A stretch of DNA of 64,000 bases, from NCBI GenBank assembly GCA_012934845.2, contig WNNJ02001195.1, forward strand, positions 28,661-92,660. The letters are read 5' to 3'. The DNA comes from Pomphorhynchus laevis. Its lineage: Eukaryota > Acanthocephala > Palaeacanthocephala > Echinorhynchida > Pomphorhynchidae. This document shows, one piece after another, positions 1 through 12,299 of the stretch. Position 1 is the first letter of the stretch. Each line of letters begins with the position of its first letter. The position numbers were made by a program, and so were the translations under genes. Below the pieces are notes generated by a model. That model saw only the letters and a list, made by a program, of their open reading frames with translations, ran no database searches and had not been told where the DNA came from.

Positions 1-189
1 TGGATTGACATTTTCGTGGACTTCATACCTAGAAATGTCAGACTGAGGACGCTGTGCAACCTCGTGATCATGATAATTGATGATGGATATGGGCTCGATG
101 AAGATACAGTTGTCCTAGCTATATGCAAACTAACGTGGTGTATATTCGAACATTCGAACATATTTGTCATTGCTATAGTGGAAACCTAA
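1..189 (+). CDS. Partial open frame at window edge, unknown
   Basis: Frame 1 is open from the first base to a TAA at 187-189 (62 residues). Its base composition is less AT-rich than the surroundings, and it contains the acidic run IIDDGYGLDEDTVV. An AATAAA at 301-306 could be its polyadenylation signal. I do not recognise the protein. It could be the last exon of a gene upstream of the window or part of another retroelement. Confidence that it is coding is low because no start or splice site is visible. Confidence 0.3.
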   Translation, partial: WIDIFVDFIPRNVRLRTLCNLVIMIIDDGYGLDEDTVVLAICKLTWCIFEHSNIFVIAIVET

Positions 190-700
190 ATTGAACAAGT
201 CATACCTAGTTGAATATTATATATTACATCTGCGAGTCGAATTGATCTTATAGTTTGAAAGTAGGTATATTCTACTCCAATGTTCAAAATAATATGAAAA
301 AATAAATGTGTCTATTATTATTGAGTATAAGACAAAGCCACAAGTGACTGTTCAGTATGTTCACTGTTGATATTAAAAAGGAGCATATTTAAAATTTTTA
401 GAAAAAAATGTTTTTACCTCAAAAAATAATTTTTATCATATTTTTTCTAAATTTTACTTGATATACTTTTTATATGTTATGAACAATTTTCTATTATAGA
501 GGTATTTAACGATTCAGCTCATAATATACACTAAACATTTTTATTTTAAATTTTAAATTTTTTCAAACAAAAATTCAAAATTTAAAATCTCGTAATATGA
601 TTATCCTCGATTAAAAGCCGAATAAGCACATAAACACCTTATTAATACCTTCAGTTATGAAAGATTTGACAACTAAAAAAATTGATATTTAACTAAACAT
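190..700. other. AT-rich non-coding stretch
   Basis: Low-complexity A/T-rich DNA with no ORF, hairpin or repeat family that I can support, apart from the AATAAA at 301-306. Confidence 0.5.
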
Positions 701-711
701 TACCCATCGCT

Positions 712-818
712 TACCCGAACTCATCTGAAGGATGTGTACCGCCGTAGTTTTTTAACGTTATTTGCACTTTTGAGCCTAATTTCTATATATTGGTTGGTAT
801 ACACCTTACTGAAAACCC
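712..818 (-). repeat. Diverged tRNA-like SINE copy (family B)
   Basis: Read on the - strand, this stretch aligns with the copy near 30.7-30.83 kb. Shared blocks are GTAAGG.GTATACC, then a poly-A-like run, then GGTACACATNCTTC.GATGAG. The tRNA-like promoter half is more decayed here than in the other copy: the B-box GGTTCGAATC has become unrecognisable. Assignment rests on that pairwise similarity. Confidence 0.4.
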
Positions 819-894
819 ATCAATTTTCAATTATAGAGGTATTTACTTGTAAATACTCCTAGTGAAGATTGGTAAATTAATCAAATCTAAAAGA

Positions 895-1850
895 GCTAAG
901 GAACTGAAGGGAAATGAATATACTGCCCGTAAGCAAGTGCATTCCCTAGTGGGGACTTGTGGCAGGAAGGGCGACCTTTCCACCCCTGGTTCTGCCTAGG
1001 TTAGGCAATCCCACCCATCTAATCTAACACAATGCAGAGTACTCGTGAGTATTTTTCACTGAACATTCTTTAGTTGAATTTGGGAGGTGCTTCTGCCCTT
1101 AGGCTTTTATTCGGTAGATATGCAGATGCTATAGTCCTTCAGGAGACGCGGTCTATCCGTCTCCCCCAGGACATTACTCAATTCATCCCAAAGCACATAT
1201 GTTCTCACTATATTCCGTACATAAACCCACCTCACGGGTCTTGTGACCCTAGTTAAATGCTCCTTAAGATCTTCCCTCCTATTAAAATATTCTTGTCTAG
1301 CCCTGTCTTGTTTAGTTAAATCACTCTGTAAGAACGGTAAACGCCTCAGTCTAGCCAATGTCTACATCCGTCTAGGTGAGATTCACAAAAACCGTGAAAT
1401 CCTGGATAGGATTATAGATAGCGGTTATGCATGGTACTTGGTTACTTCAACGACAGAACTGGTCGTTGGATTAATGCAGCACTCCGCAGAGCCAGGAACG
1501 GTTATCTCATTCATAAACCACCGTCCCCCACCTTTCATTGCACATCAACACATTCACTCCTCGACTTATTACTGCTCCACGAGGGGTGCTTGTTGAAACC
1601 TCACTGTACGGAGCAATCGCGACAACATCTGCCCACATATCATGACTTGATTCGTTGACAGATAGAAGAGGATATGCTGCTTCGAAGAAGATTCCACTTT
1701 GATCCTATCAGAGTGGCTTTCTTTCAGGCAGCTATCCAACGCTTCCTCCAAATTGGTAATGAGAGTCTAACCGAATTTAATTCCTACCTCTCTTCGCAAG
1801 CTACCGCGATGCTTTCAACTGTCTACAAAGGTCGTATTTAAAGTCCTACT
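895..1850 (+). mobile_element. LINE fragment: 5' region and endonuclease
   Basis: A GC-richer leader (about 900-1060, containing GGCAGGAAGGGCGACC, a phrase common in LINE untranslated regions) precedes decayed coding sequence. Fragments seen are ADAIVLQETRS (about 1115-1150), SLANVYIRLGEIHKNREILD (about 1334-1400) and, in another frame, GYFNDRTGRW followed by ALRRARNGYLIHKPPSPTFH (about 1435-1540). These correspond to the QE, YxP and GDFN-type motifs of an APE-like endonuclease, with GDFN changed to GYFN. At least two frame changes are needed to follow the domain. After it, a basic stretch with RRRFHFDPIRVAFFQAAIQR (about 1680-1740) continues to about 1840. Dead element. Confidence 0.6.
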
Positions 1851-1854
1851 CCGA

Positions 1855-2265
1855 CAAAACTCAAGACTTTAGCATAAATAAAATAGACAACTGTGATGAT
1901 ATAACCAATTGCATTTTAATGGCAAGCAAAAGTTTCAACCGAATAAAACGGGTATGGCGTGATATAATGCTTTTAATAAAAACTAAAGTCCGAGTGTACA
2001 CTGCGATAGTTCGTCCAGTTCTGTTGTACGAATCGGAATGCTAGCCTGAAAAATACCACAAATAGAAAAGTAATGGCTGCAAAGAAATTAATAGCTTAGA
2101 CGGATTGGAAGATAAATCCATTCCAACATATACCAAATGACACTGTGTGTAAAAAGTGGTATCGGGGATTCAGCTTTTCAAATTATCACAAAAAACATTA
2201 GGTCTTCTTGAACATGTTCTGCGTACAGAAAATGTACGTATTCTATTGTGGTTTAACTCAACATG
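1855..2265 (+). mobile_element. RTE-like LINE reverse transcriptase tail
   Basis: Short decayed coding pieces include TKVRVYTAIVRPVLLYESEC (about 1985-2042) and LGLLEHVLRTEN (about 2200-2235). They match the region after the catalytic core of RTE-type LINEs (vyrAvvRPvLLYGSE and LxWxGHVLRM). Several stops interrupt it. It sits between two other LINE fragments in the same orientation, so it may be a separate insertion or the remnant of the element before it. Confidence 0.5.
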
Positions 2266-2280
2266 TCTAAAATTGCACAC

Positions 2281-4490
2281 GTTTTGCTAGCGACAGTAGA
2301 TCTCTATTAGATGTATGTTTATCTTCGAACAGTGAGATTATTAACGCTAACCGTTATGATGCCCCGATCGGTATGTCTGATCATTGCGCAGTGATCGTTA
2401 GGTTAAGGTTTCAAGAAGAAACTCGGGGTCCGCGTGAAAATCAAGTCGTTAATGCTTTCAAAACCAACACAGATGCAATTCAGTCAATACTTTCAACAGC
2501 TTCATGGCCAGATCCCGCTGTTGTTGGAATACACGGCGCGTGGAATTACTTTCAGAGAACCTTAGAGTCGCTGCTTATTTTATTCTCTCCACTTAGAAGC
2601 AGGACACGTCAAAAAGATTATCCATGGTTCGATTCTGAGTTACGTTCAACATTGAGGACTCGTAATTTGATCTTCAATCGCTACAAAGTTGGGGAGTGTA
2701 GTTATGATGTTTTTAAACAGGCAAGAAATTTATTTAATTCATTGAAGAGAAAGAAGCGGTGTGCATTTGAGAATGGATTAGCTAACAGTGTAAATACGAT
2801 TTAAAGGTCTTTTTGTAGTACCTATCAAGAAGGGGAGCTGTTGATTCTTCGATTGGTCACTACTTCTATGACATTTCTGCGAATGACCTAGCTGAAGAGT
2901 TTGCGGCACACTATTGCACTTCAGTAGAGCCCGCAAATGAACATGAAACTTTTTGTATGGAATCTATGAAGTCTATTCCGAATTACGCCGTCTAAAAGCA
3001 AATAATTCAAGAGATTGTGACTCACTACCTTCTGTTTATCTGCGCAGATTAACAGGCTCAATTTGCGTTCCTCTCTGTGCAATTTTTCGCCAGTCAACTT
3101 TAGAAAGATCTCTTTCTAATGTATGGAAGCAGTCAATTGTTCTTCCCTACTTCAAGAAGGGAGATCGCTCTTCCTTCGAGAATTATAGGCCGGTGAGCAT
3201 TACCTGCATTTGATGTAGAGTGTTGGAGAGGTTTGTGCGTCGCTACATGTTTGAGTTTTTTCGTGTAGGAAAAATTTTAGTCCCTAATCAGCACGGATTT
3301 CGGGAGGGTTATTCAACTGTTTCAAATTTGCTTGATGCCCATCTTGATTGGACAGCGAATAAGACACACTATACCGATACAGACATTATATTCTTCGACT
3401 TTTCTAAAGCTTTTGATAGAGTAGATCATGGTCTACTTCTTCAGAAACTTGTCAATACTGGACTCCCAAACATAATGGTTGATTGGATTAGAGAATTTCT
3501 TAGTGATCGTTGCTTTCGAGTACTTGTCGATTGGTCATTGTCTGTGTCTAGATAATGTCATATTGGAGTACCTCAATGTTCAGTTTTGGGTCCGCTTTTA
3601 TTCAGCATTTATGTTAACGATTTGCCTGGGTGCATTCGCTCTCGATCATGTTTGTATGCAGATGACTTAAAAATATGGCGGCCCATTCATTCATGTGAGG
3701 ATGTTGATAATTTGCAAACTGACATAGATAATGTGGAGTTGTGGGCGGCGTCTAACAAGCTTGTGATAAATGTTTCGAAATGCAAACACATGCGTATTAT
3801 TAGTAATGCTCGCAAGCAACTAACATCAGCTTGTTACAAATATAAGGGCTGTATTGTGGAAAGTGTCGATAGTTACAAAGATTTAGGAGTATGGGTTACC
3901 TCTAATTTATCAACTAAAAAGCACACTGATCAAGCTTGTGCCAACTCCAATAAAATGATAGGTATGATTCGACGCGCGTTTGTTCGCGTTAATCCGACTG
4001 CTCTTCGGCCTCTGATTTTAGCACATGTATTGAGTAGACTTTTATATGCAGCTCCGGTTGTATACCCACGTACTGTGCATGAACATAAGAAATCAGAGAG
4101 GGTACTTCGCAGGGCAACAAAGCTAGCACCAACGTTGGCGTCGCTGCCTTATGAAGACAGACTGAGATCATTAGGACTTGAGACCATCACATGGATCCGT
4201 CGGTACATAGATATGTGCCTTGTTAGGGATTTATTCTAACGTCCTCATCACCCTCTTCGGAGTAGGGTTCAACTACGTGGTTCAAATGTTCTTCGCGGTC
4301 ATTCTTTAACTATTCGAAGAAACAGAGTACAGAAATTGGGCGCGATGCAATTTGATAGAAGAATTGTTGAGCTTTGGAACAACCTTGATGCAGACACCGT
4401 TGGATGCAGTTCACTTAATACTTTTAAAAGAAGACTACGAATGGATCAAGCAATGTTTCGTGTTGCATTTCCTTATTTTAATAACTAATT
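2281..4490 (+). mobile_element. CR1/Jockey-like LINE, 5'-truncated, on +
   Basis: The fragment starts inside the endonuclease (SLLDVCLSSN, then GMSDHCAVIV, the SDH motif at about 2372-2402) and runs through a full reverse transcriptase. Recognisable parts are FKKGDRSSFENYRPVSITC, motif A DIIFFDFSKAFDRVDH (about 3385-3432), motif B GVPQCSVLGPLLF (about 3562-3600) and catalytic CLYADDLKIW (about 3649-3678). The thumb follows, and a tail ends FRVAFPYFNN with TAA at 4486-4488. Catalytic DD is intact, but stops at 2802-2804, 3211-3213 and 3553-3555 and a break between 2810 and 2960 interrupt the frame, so it is dead. The 3' flank is AT-rich without a clear simple-repeat tail. Confidence 0.85.
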
Positions 4491-4494
4491 AATT

Positions 4495-5635
4495 TATTTA
4501 CGAACTTATTGTGAGCCAGCTATTTGAGCTAATGCTCGTATGTTGTTGAATGTATAATAATATTAACATACTCTAATTTTAATATTGAGTCTAATAAAAC
4601 TCGGACGAAATGTTTCCATTGAGTTGGTAAAACACTATTTTGAATTGACGAATTAAAAGTAGTTGCAAGGAAGGAGAACATGGCTTATAAGAAGAGTCAA
4701 ATGACATGAATAGGTATGGGATCTAGTTGTGATGTAGAATAAGAAGGCGACTGGAGAGTCGAGGAAACTTTATCTAGTTTAATTGTAGAAGATAGAGAAG
4801 TTCCTGAGATGAAATATATGAAATTAAGGGCACTTGAGTGGTTGAAAAATGTGAAGCATAGTAATTATTTGGCAGATAAATGAGAGGAGAAAGCATGATG
4901 GTCAATAGTAGAGTCACTGGATGGTGATCGAGCCAAAACAAAATTTAATATTTTCCAGATAGTAATCGAGTTTGTCAAATTTGCACCTCTCTTCTGCTAA
5001 AAAATTGTACGTTTTTTATAAAGTTGTAAATGATGGAAGCGTCTAATATTAGGTAGTAATGATATGGGTATTTGGAATTGAAACCCGGACAATCTTTAAG
5101 ATATGAGAAGGAAATACTAAATGAATGACAAATTTGATCGTTTTGTATGATTTACAAGTATGTCACATTAAAGATCGTCCTTGTATTCACGGATGATCTT
5201 TAGGATATGGGAGGTAAACACGAAATAAGTGACGCAGATCACATTTTGATCACATTGTATAATTTAATCGTTTAAAAAATAGTTATCCATAATGTACATG
5301 TGCAATGAGAAATTTCGAGCTGCGATACTGAAGCGGCAAAACATATTCAGTCAAAATTAAAAGCAATATGGAGGAAAATAATTATAAAAATATAAAACTA
5401 TTACCTTTAAATTTTACTTATTTTGGATAATGTTTCGAGTCAAGCAACAACGCTAAATGATTTGTGTGAAAATTTTAAAGTAGCTATTATGTACCTAAAT
5501 ACTAAGTCAATAGCAGCCTACGGATCAGGAGGTAATTTCAACATAACGAAAATAGCTCCTTATCCTCTTCATTATTATTAGTATACAACAGCCGAGAAGC
5601 GGTGTCTAGTTTGGCGGGATCTCAATGTAAAAAAG
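4495..5635. other. AT-rich intergenic stretch
   Basis: No coding frame or RNA gene recognised. Two phrases are loosely repeated around 5095-5130 and 5190-5225 (GGACAATCTTTAAGATATG and GGATGATCTTTAGGATATG), suggesting an old local duplication. Otherwise nothing I can support. Confidence 0.4.
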
Positions 5636-5678
5636 TACAATGTCAATAAAATAAAAAATCCAAATCAAGTTCGACTTC

Positions 5679-7721
5679 CTATGAGAGCGATACACTGCTC
5701 AACGCCTGCCGAAATTCTCGGATGGTCCGGCATTTAATTGCAGATGACGGGAGCCTGTGCCAACTGTTTATTGCTCGATCTCTGATATCCTGATAGTGTC
5801 GATGGACTTTTCTACGATGTTTGAGCGTTAGTCGATGTCCACGTAATTTCTCGGAGTTGCGTAGGCAAAACATGAAGTTGAGGGGATGAGTTCGCGATAA
5901 AATTGCCCTCCATACCAGCATAAGATCAGCTTTTAGCAAACTTTCACAAACCGTTGAAACACCTAGGATTTCTAACTTCTGGTCAAACGTCAGGTCTTTG
6001 ACAGCGGGAACAAGACGAGTAGCCGACCGGAAAGTTGATTCGTAAGCCACAATGTTCTTGCGCAGATATGGATACGCTGCGGAAGATGCGTATAGCATTC
6101 GAGATTCGATGAGGGCCTTGTATATTATTCTGAAGCTACATACCTCTAGTGATCCAAAAGATCGTCTAATGATGCCAATAGTACGACGGCAATTGGTCGA
6201 AACTTTATTTACGTGAGCGCTCATATCGAGCGTATTAAGCGTAGATACTCCTAAATCATCGATTTTATCTGTAGAATCAATCGACATGTTTTCAATTTTA
6301 TAAGAGCAACGAATGTCTGGGGAGCCGATCCGCATATGTCTACATTTAGTCGCATTTATCATAAGCCCATTGGATATACACCATTTATTTATTAAATCCA
6401 GGTCTTATGAAGAGCGCTAAGATCGGAATCATCAATGATTCGCCTCCAAACCTTAAGATCATCTGCATTTGTAACACATTCCGACGTTAAGTTGTTTGTA
6501 ATATCATTTACATATATATTAATGAGAGTCGGACTAATGGCCGATTCCTGTGAAACGGCTGTCGTTATCATTGAGTAACCAGAAAGATAATGGCTTATGC
6601 GTACTGCAAACGAACGGTTGCTTACGAATGATTGAATCCAGCGTGACAAAGAGCCCCGTACACCAATGTTAGATAATTTGTTTACTAGCAAATTGGGAAT
6701 AACTCTATCGAATGCTTTCGATAAGTCTATAAATATCACATCTACTTTGGAACCACTCCTCGTCGAATCCACCCAGCTTGCTCTCGCTTTTACAAGGTTC
6801 GTTACCGTTGAGCGATTTGGCCTAAATCCATGCTGACTGGGGCTGAGGCGATTGTTAGCTTCAACGAAAGCGCTAAGGTGACGAAGAATCAATTTTTCTA
6901 ATACCTTACAAGCTACAGATGTGAGACTGATGGGACGGTAGTTGGAAACCTGGGATTTATCCCCTTTCTTGAAAATTGGACGTACAATAGCCTTAGTCCA
7001 ATCAGATGGTAGATAACCTGTGTTTAGTGAACTTCTAAAAATAGAAGATAAGGGAACGTATATTGCATGGGCCAATTCCTTTAAGAGTATTGGAGGTATA
7101 TGGTCAGGACCTGACGCGGCGTTGCGGGGTAATTTAAGTAGCTCGTGCAGTACCTCTTCATCGCTAAATTCAATGTTAGATATGACTACTCTAGGTAGAA
7201 GTACATTGTGTTTAGTTTGAATTATACCATCGGGGATCGACACTCTATCTTCTTTGATAGCGAAATAGTCCATAAAATGGGCAGCTACATCAGTTGGGGA
7301 GGTCAAGATTGACCCATTGTCGGCCACTAGGTATGAACAATCTGTCGAGTGTATAGGACGTGGAAGTATGCTTTTGAAAGCCACCCAAGGATTGTTATGA
7401 GTGGAGCAGAATATATTTGAGATGAAACTGCGTTTTTTCTGTTTTTTTTTTCAGAATAGAAACCGTATTCCTGCAATGACGGTAGTATTCAAAAGAATGT
7501 TCCCCTTTTTTGTACGCATGGAAACATCTATCACGGTGTTTGATTAGAGCAAGCAATTCCGCATCTAACCATTTCGGATGTAGTTTTCGTGTACGATTCT
7601 GACGTATCGGAGCAAAATAGTCGAGAACACAATGTAATGTGGTCTTAAAGTGATCCCAAGCTTCTTGAATGCCTTCTTTCGATGGGTCGGGCCAATACAT
7701 ACAGGAAATTATACTGCGCAC
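5679..7721 (-). pseudogene. LINE reverse transcriptase, broken
   Basis: Three consecutive open pieces cover the domain: linker 7721-7395, core 7384-6392 (330 codons) and thumb plus tail 6362-5679 (227 codons). Core motifs are FKKGDKSQVSNYRPISLTSV, QHGFRPNRSTVTNLV, motif A DVIFIDLSKAFDRV, a decayed motif B (SQESAISPTL for PQGSVLSPTL) and motif C NADDLKVW, where the usual aromatic before ADD is Asn. The tail contains RTHPLNFMF and RGHRLTLKH. Frame breaks separate the pieces. It was presumably once active in target-primed reverse transcription. Confidence 0.8.
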
Positions 7722-7822
7722 GACATCATAGTCGATCTTAAAAGGATTCGACGTCTTAACCGTTTCGGCATATGGTCCAAGTGCGTTAAATTCTATTGAG
7801 ATGGTCGAGTGATTGCTTGATC

Positions 7823-8551
7823 CTAGCGGAGGTCCGTATTTGACGTTTTTATCATATACATTTTACTCGAAAAGCAGAGGTCAAGAATTGAGGAGTTAGT
7901 ACCCCTGTGACGAGTATTCCTGTGAACATGTTGGACTAAATGTAGATCATTTATCGTGTTTAAAAGCAGTAATGATTCGGGATCACATCCAGGAAGAGGA
8001 ACGTAATATATCCAATCAATTCGCGGCATGTTAAAGTCTCATAATAAAATAACTTCGCGGCATGTTCAGTTAAAGTCTCCTAATAAAATAACTTTTTGAC
8101 CCTTGAATGCATTCTCAGTTATTGAGGATATAATCGATCAGGTTGGAGCAAATAGGGGGCGATAGAAGACACATAGAGAGAAAAATATGTTTTTATAGTC
8201 TGTTATAGAAACCCAAGCGTATTCACAAAGACTTGATTCATCGCACTCAATTGACATAACACGAGTTGTAAGAACTTCTCTAGCATATATGATCACTCCG
8301 CCACCACGGCAAATTTGCCGATCTGCTCGGATTATGGCGTACCCATTGATGGAAATTTCTGAATCTATGATGTGAGATTTTAACCACGACTCTGTAAAAA
8401 TAAGTATTTCAAATGAGGTGATGTTAACCAGAGTGCGAACTTCGTCCATTTTATTAATGAGACTTAAGACATTCGAATATAAAACCCGGAAGACATGTGT
8501 GGAGTGTACTGGGTCGGAATACTTGTATCTCTGATCGACATTTACTGTCAC
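7823..8551 (-). pseudogene. LINE APE-like endonuclease, broken
   Basis: The first part (8551-8138) carries VLYSNVLSLINKMDEVRTLV and FEILIFTESWL, the usual start of an APE endonuclease with the catalytic E of TESW. It continues with GYAIIRADRQICRGGGVIIY and SLCVFYRP. The second part (8029-7823), in another frame, carries RDFNMPRIDW (GDFN changed to RDFN), then SILDLCFSS. Between them lie a frame break and a partial duplication near 8025-8095. A further phrase near 7790-7815 (SSNHSTISI) is the decayed SDH region. Confidence 0.7.
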
Positions 8552-9135
8552 TTCTTGGGTAGTTTCGTTGCGACACAGAGACTTCGCAGCTCCCAGATGT
8601 TTCCACCGTTGCCAATGGAACGAATCCAGAAACGAGTTGAAGTCCTGCTTCGCACTACACGAAAATTTATGACGGTGAGGTTACTTTCACCGTTAGCTGC
8701 TCTGTTACTAAGTTCGCTCTTTGCTTGTTTCAATCGAGTTCTGTCCTCGACCGAAAGATCTCTGCGAAGGATCAATCCAGTACCTGCAAGATGATAACCG
8801 TATTTTAAAGCTAATGTACACATTTCGGTCGTTGCTAAGATGACTTTAAGAAGACGTGAACTGTTATCTGATCTTATTTTCCCCAGTCTATAAAGGTGGA
8901 GAACTCTGAATTGCTGCAGCTCAGTAGGGGAACAGGTGTGTAATAGCTCAGAGAAGAAGGATTGTACAGCTTTGACGTCATGCTGTACACGTAAATGGTT
9001 GTTAGTAGCCGATGATTCCCTTATATTAGCTATGATTAGACACTGTAATATATCATAAGTCCGGCGAATAGGGGCAGTTAATGATTTATTTAGGGAGAGT
9101 GAATTGGAGTAAGAATTTGTAGATTTAAGTCGCAA
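8548..9135 (-). CDS. LINE ORF1 protein (195 aa)
   Basis: Open frame of 195 residues. The core CLIIANIRESSATNNHLR (residues about 32-49), HDVKAVQSFFSELLHTCSP and VLHLYRLGKI fits the ORF1 proteins of CR1-type LINEs, which bind RNA: (I)IANI(K/R)ES, R..D, v.rlGki. No CCHC knuckle is visible. The frame ends CVATKLPKK with its stop at 8548-8550, directly against the start of the endonuclease frame. Only the junction, not a mechanism, is visible. The same ORF1 family occurs at 10926-11339. Confidence 0.65.
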   Translation of the reverse strand: MRLKSTNSYSNSLSLNKSLTAPIRRTYDILQCLIIANIRESSATNNHLRVQHDVKAVQSFFSELLHTCSPTELQQFRVLHLYRLGKIRSDNSSRLLKVILATTEMCTLALKYGYHLAGTGLILRRDLSVEDRTRLKQAKSELSNRAANGESNLTVINFRVVRSRTSTRFWIRSIGNGGNIWELRSLCVATKLPKK

Positions 9136-9778
9136 CTCAGTTGATTGTAAAGAACTAGGAGGTCCGCTACATGATGTTACAGAGACAAACGAATCTGTGA
9201 AATCAGGTGTTTTCTCTTCGTAGTTCAGAGTGTTCGTGTCTAGATCTACACATTTTTCAGATAAAATTTAAAAAGTCTGTTCAAATGCTGGTGGGGGTTG
9301 TTGTAAATTGCAGTTTGAGATCCTTTCTTGACGCTGTGCAACAACATGAAGAGCTGGCGCCGATTCATCGCTTTTCTCCTCGACAGGTTCAGTTATATCC
9401 AATCGTGCGTCGTTACACACGCAATAACCACAAATGAAATGTTTACTTTCGTATCTCGCAATATCAATTTTTTTCACATTTTAGTGTCCAAACATCGCAT
9501 TCTTGCTTGTCGCATCCAACTTTTAAGTGAACGTAGCCATCGTATGTCTGTTTATTGCGAGTTTTCACCGATTTCATTGTTTGTTCACAAAAATGTTTAT
9601 TCGAGTGAAAATTCACCGTATTATTATTGTTTTAACCTTGGACAACTCTTCTGAACATTAGAACAGGGCATCAACCAAATTAAACATCTAGGCAAATACT
9701 TCATACAAATGATTATCATAAAAATGGTATCTTTACGGAATGAATTGATCGCTACATCTATGCCACAAGAGAGCAAAC

Positions 9779-10690
9779 AAATAATAATAATAATTCCTTT
9801 ATTAAAGAACAAGCAACTATATTAGTTTGTAAAACGTACACGCATGAAAAAATTAATATTACAAGAGATTTAAAAATCGAAAAGAAGAAAAAACAAAGCA
9901 TAATGATACAATAGTGAGTTCAAAAGACGAACAGCAGAGGGGAAAAACTTTTTTAGTTCTTATTTTCGAACGAATGGTACCTCCAGTTCTTTGTTTTCTT
10001 AAGGTATGATTGAAAGCACTATTCCACGATAAAAATCAAGGAAAGACGTATAATTTAGTAGATTTCTTCACGTGTATGTTAGAGAGGATTACTTCCAATG
10101 GTGCAAAAGGGACACTGCAAATCTTGCTTACTAGGTGATGTATCATCGATAAGTTTAAAATTAAATACTTGGAACAATCCATAAATAATGGATAAGAATA
10201 GGTCAAGATTGACTGAATATGCGATTTGTAAACATACTGTAGATACTGAGAAGGCAAGTCCTCTCTTTTTAGTCTTCTCAATAGAAATAGCCACGAAGAA
10301 CATTGCTTGACTACTTTGCTGAGGTGAGCACTCCAAGATAGATCTTGGACAAATATAATACCGAGTATTTTCAATTTATTTACTATCTCAACATTCCTAT
10401 CTGAACTGAAATATTTGATAAATACAAAGATCGTCTATGAGATGGACAAAACGGCATTACTTTACATTTCGAGAAATTTAATTTTATTTTATTCTCAAGA
10501 CACCAATCCATGACCTTACCAAATTCAATTTCGACATGTTTTTCAATAACATCAGGATACGAAACGAACAAAATCATCGTATTGTCCTCCGCGAATTTGA
10601 CTCCGCACGAGTTAATAAGTGAGAGACTGAGATCATTTACATATATCGCAAATAAAATTGGCGAAATAGCACCGCCTTGAGGCACTCCTG
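9779..10690 (-). mobile_element. Jockey/CR1-like LINE 3' half, broken
   Basis: Read on -, it starts at motif B (MPQGGAISPILFAIYVNDL, 10685 down) and passes a mutated motif C (FAEDNTMILF for FADDT). It continues in another frame with MKILGIIFVQDLSWSAHL (10374 down), a typical LINE thumb. It ends near 9780 with AATAAAGG and a short ATT repeat, a common LINE 3' terminus. It is 5'-truncated and carries several frame breaks. Confidence 0.7.
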
Positions 10691-10925
10691 TATTTGAAGC
10701 ACATTTGAGCGATATCCGTTATATAAAATAAACTGACTACACCCGGAAAGAAACGAAGATTCCCAAGCAACTTGTTAGAGAGGGAAATCACTGATTTCCA
10801 TTTTATTCAATAGAATATCATGATTGACATCTCATATGCTTTTTCAAAGAATGTCAAAACAATGATGATACGATGCGTTCAATTACTGATTCTACTTCTA
10901 ATTCAAATAATATGATTGAATTTAT

Positions 10926-11339
10926 ATGAATCCACTTCCAAAGACTTCCACTACGAATCCACTTCCAAACACTTTAGATTTACAGTCAGGGAAAACAAAG
11001 TTTAATAAGAATCGTGACATAGCAAATTGCTTTATAATTGCAAATCTTAAGGAATCATCATATGTTGCAAGCCACTTACGATTAAAGCACGATGTTGATT
11101 ATGTTCGATCATTATTTAAATTCCTAATTTATACCTGTTCATCCACCGAATTACAAAATTTCCACGTTGGACAAATTCATAGACTGAGTAAGATACACGA
11201 TGATGATAAGCCTCATTTGATCAAAGTAATTTTAAAAGATTCCTCAATGCGCACTCTATCACTGCATTATGGTTTTCACTTAGCAGACAGGATTATTGAT
11301 AAAACGATATTTGTCCCCGGAAGATCGCGCGCTTTATAA
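10926..11339 (+). mobile_element. LINE ORF1 fragment, same family as 8548-9135
   Basis: Open frame of 137 residues. CFIIANLKESSYVASHLR, HDVDYVRSLFKFLIYTCSS and LQNFHVGQIHRLSKI align with ORF1 of the - strand element at 8548-9135 (IIAN.(K/R)ESS, HLR..HDV, CS(S/P)TELQ.F.V). The similarity is moderate at residue level, so this is a separate, older member. A 20-residue N-terminal part has the duplicated phrase TTNPLPNT / MNPLPKTST. Confidence 0.6.
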
Positions 11340-11524
11340 ATCTGCTACCAAAGAACTTTGCGAAAGAGTAGATAATGACGAAAAATATTTTGTAATTATT
11401 TTTTTTGTGTAGTCCAGAACCGGACGTCCACTCGCTTTTAGGTTTACTCTCCCAATCCCAATGTTAGCTTGTCGATCATCAGGAATCTGTGAGCCCTGAG
11501 ATCGGAGTTATTCTCAATAAATAA

Positions 11525-12178
11525 TAAATTTGACTTATAATTTCAAAAAAGGAGATCGAAGTTCCGTTGATAATTACAGATCTATAAGTTTGACATGTAG
11601 TCTTTGCAAAATTCTAGAAAAATTGATTTCAAAACACATTTGGGCGTATTTGGTAGGTAACAAATATTTAATTAATTGTCAATATGGATTCAGATATTAT
11701 GCAAAAGGATTATTCAAATCCTGTATCCTGCTCTAATACAGTCCATTTTATTATATGCGTACACTGACACTTATCCATGCCTATGAAAATACATGCACAT
11801 TTACGAGGGCATACTCTAAATAGTGACTCGATTGTCTTTGGTATAGGATGGCTTTCATACTAAGACAGACTCAGGCGTCTCAATTTAATATCAATCGAGG
11901 AGATGCTTAGGAATGAATACTTGGGCCTAGCGTGGAAAATATTCCACATTCCCGACTATGTTCTGAAACCACTTATATCTGTGCGCGGGCTACCTCATCT
12001 CCACGGTCATTCTTTTACGCTTCAACATAAGCGCAGACGTAATAGAAAATCTAGCGATACCCGTGGCATGGTTGTACAAAACTGGAACAAATTGCCTGCA
12101 AATATTGTATATCTGAGTAAAGTCAATATATTCAAAAAACTCATTGAAACAGATAATCTTGAACGATCGTTTGTCTGA
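11525..12178 (+). mobile_element. LINE reverse transcriptase remnants
   Basis: Two pieces are seen. 11530-11736 reads FKKGDRSSVDNYRSISLTC, then KILEKLISKHIWAYL and INCQYGFR, the fingers/palm entry of a CR1-like reverse transcriptase. 11903-12178 reads GLPHLHGHSFTLQHKRRR then VVQNWNKLPANIV, the C-terminal tail seen also near 4270-4400 and 5800. The palm in between is missing (about 170 bp of unrelated sequence). It lies 3' of the ORF1 fragment at 10926 and may come from the same insertion. Confidence 0.6.
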
Positions 12179-12299
12179 ATTGGTATCGTATATTGAATCA
12201 GCCTGAACTTTTTCTTTAGCTATTCGTTTTACATATGAATGTTTCTGTATCGAGCTTTTAAGCTCAAACTTGAATACGAACTTGAATAATAGCATGCAA

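Larger units (their letters stand above)
5640..9440 (-). mobile_element. CR1-like LINE, nearly full length, on -
   Basis: The element reads from about 9440 down to about 5640. An ORF1 (9135-8548) is followed immediately by an endonuclease (8551-7823) and a reverse transcriptase (7721-5679). This order and the ORF1 type match CR1/L2-group LINEs. Internally the second ORF is broken into several frames, a short direct duplication lies near 8025-8095, and the catalytic core is decayed. It is inactive but the best-preserved LINE in the window. The fragment at 10926-11339 is an ORF1 relative on the opposite strand. Confidence 0.85.
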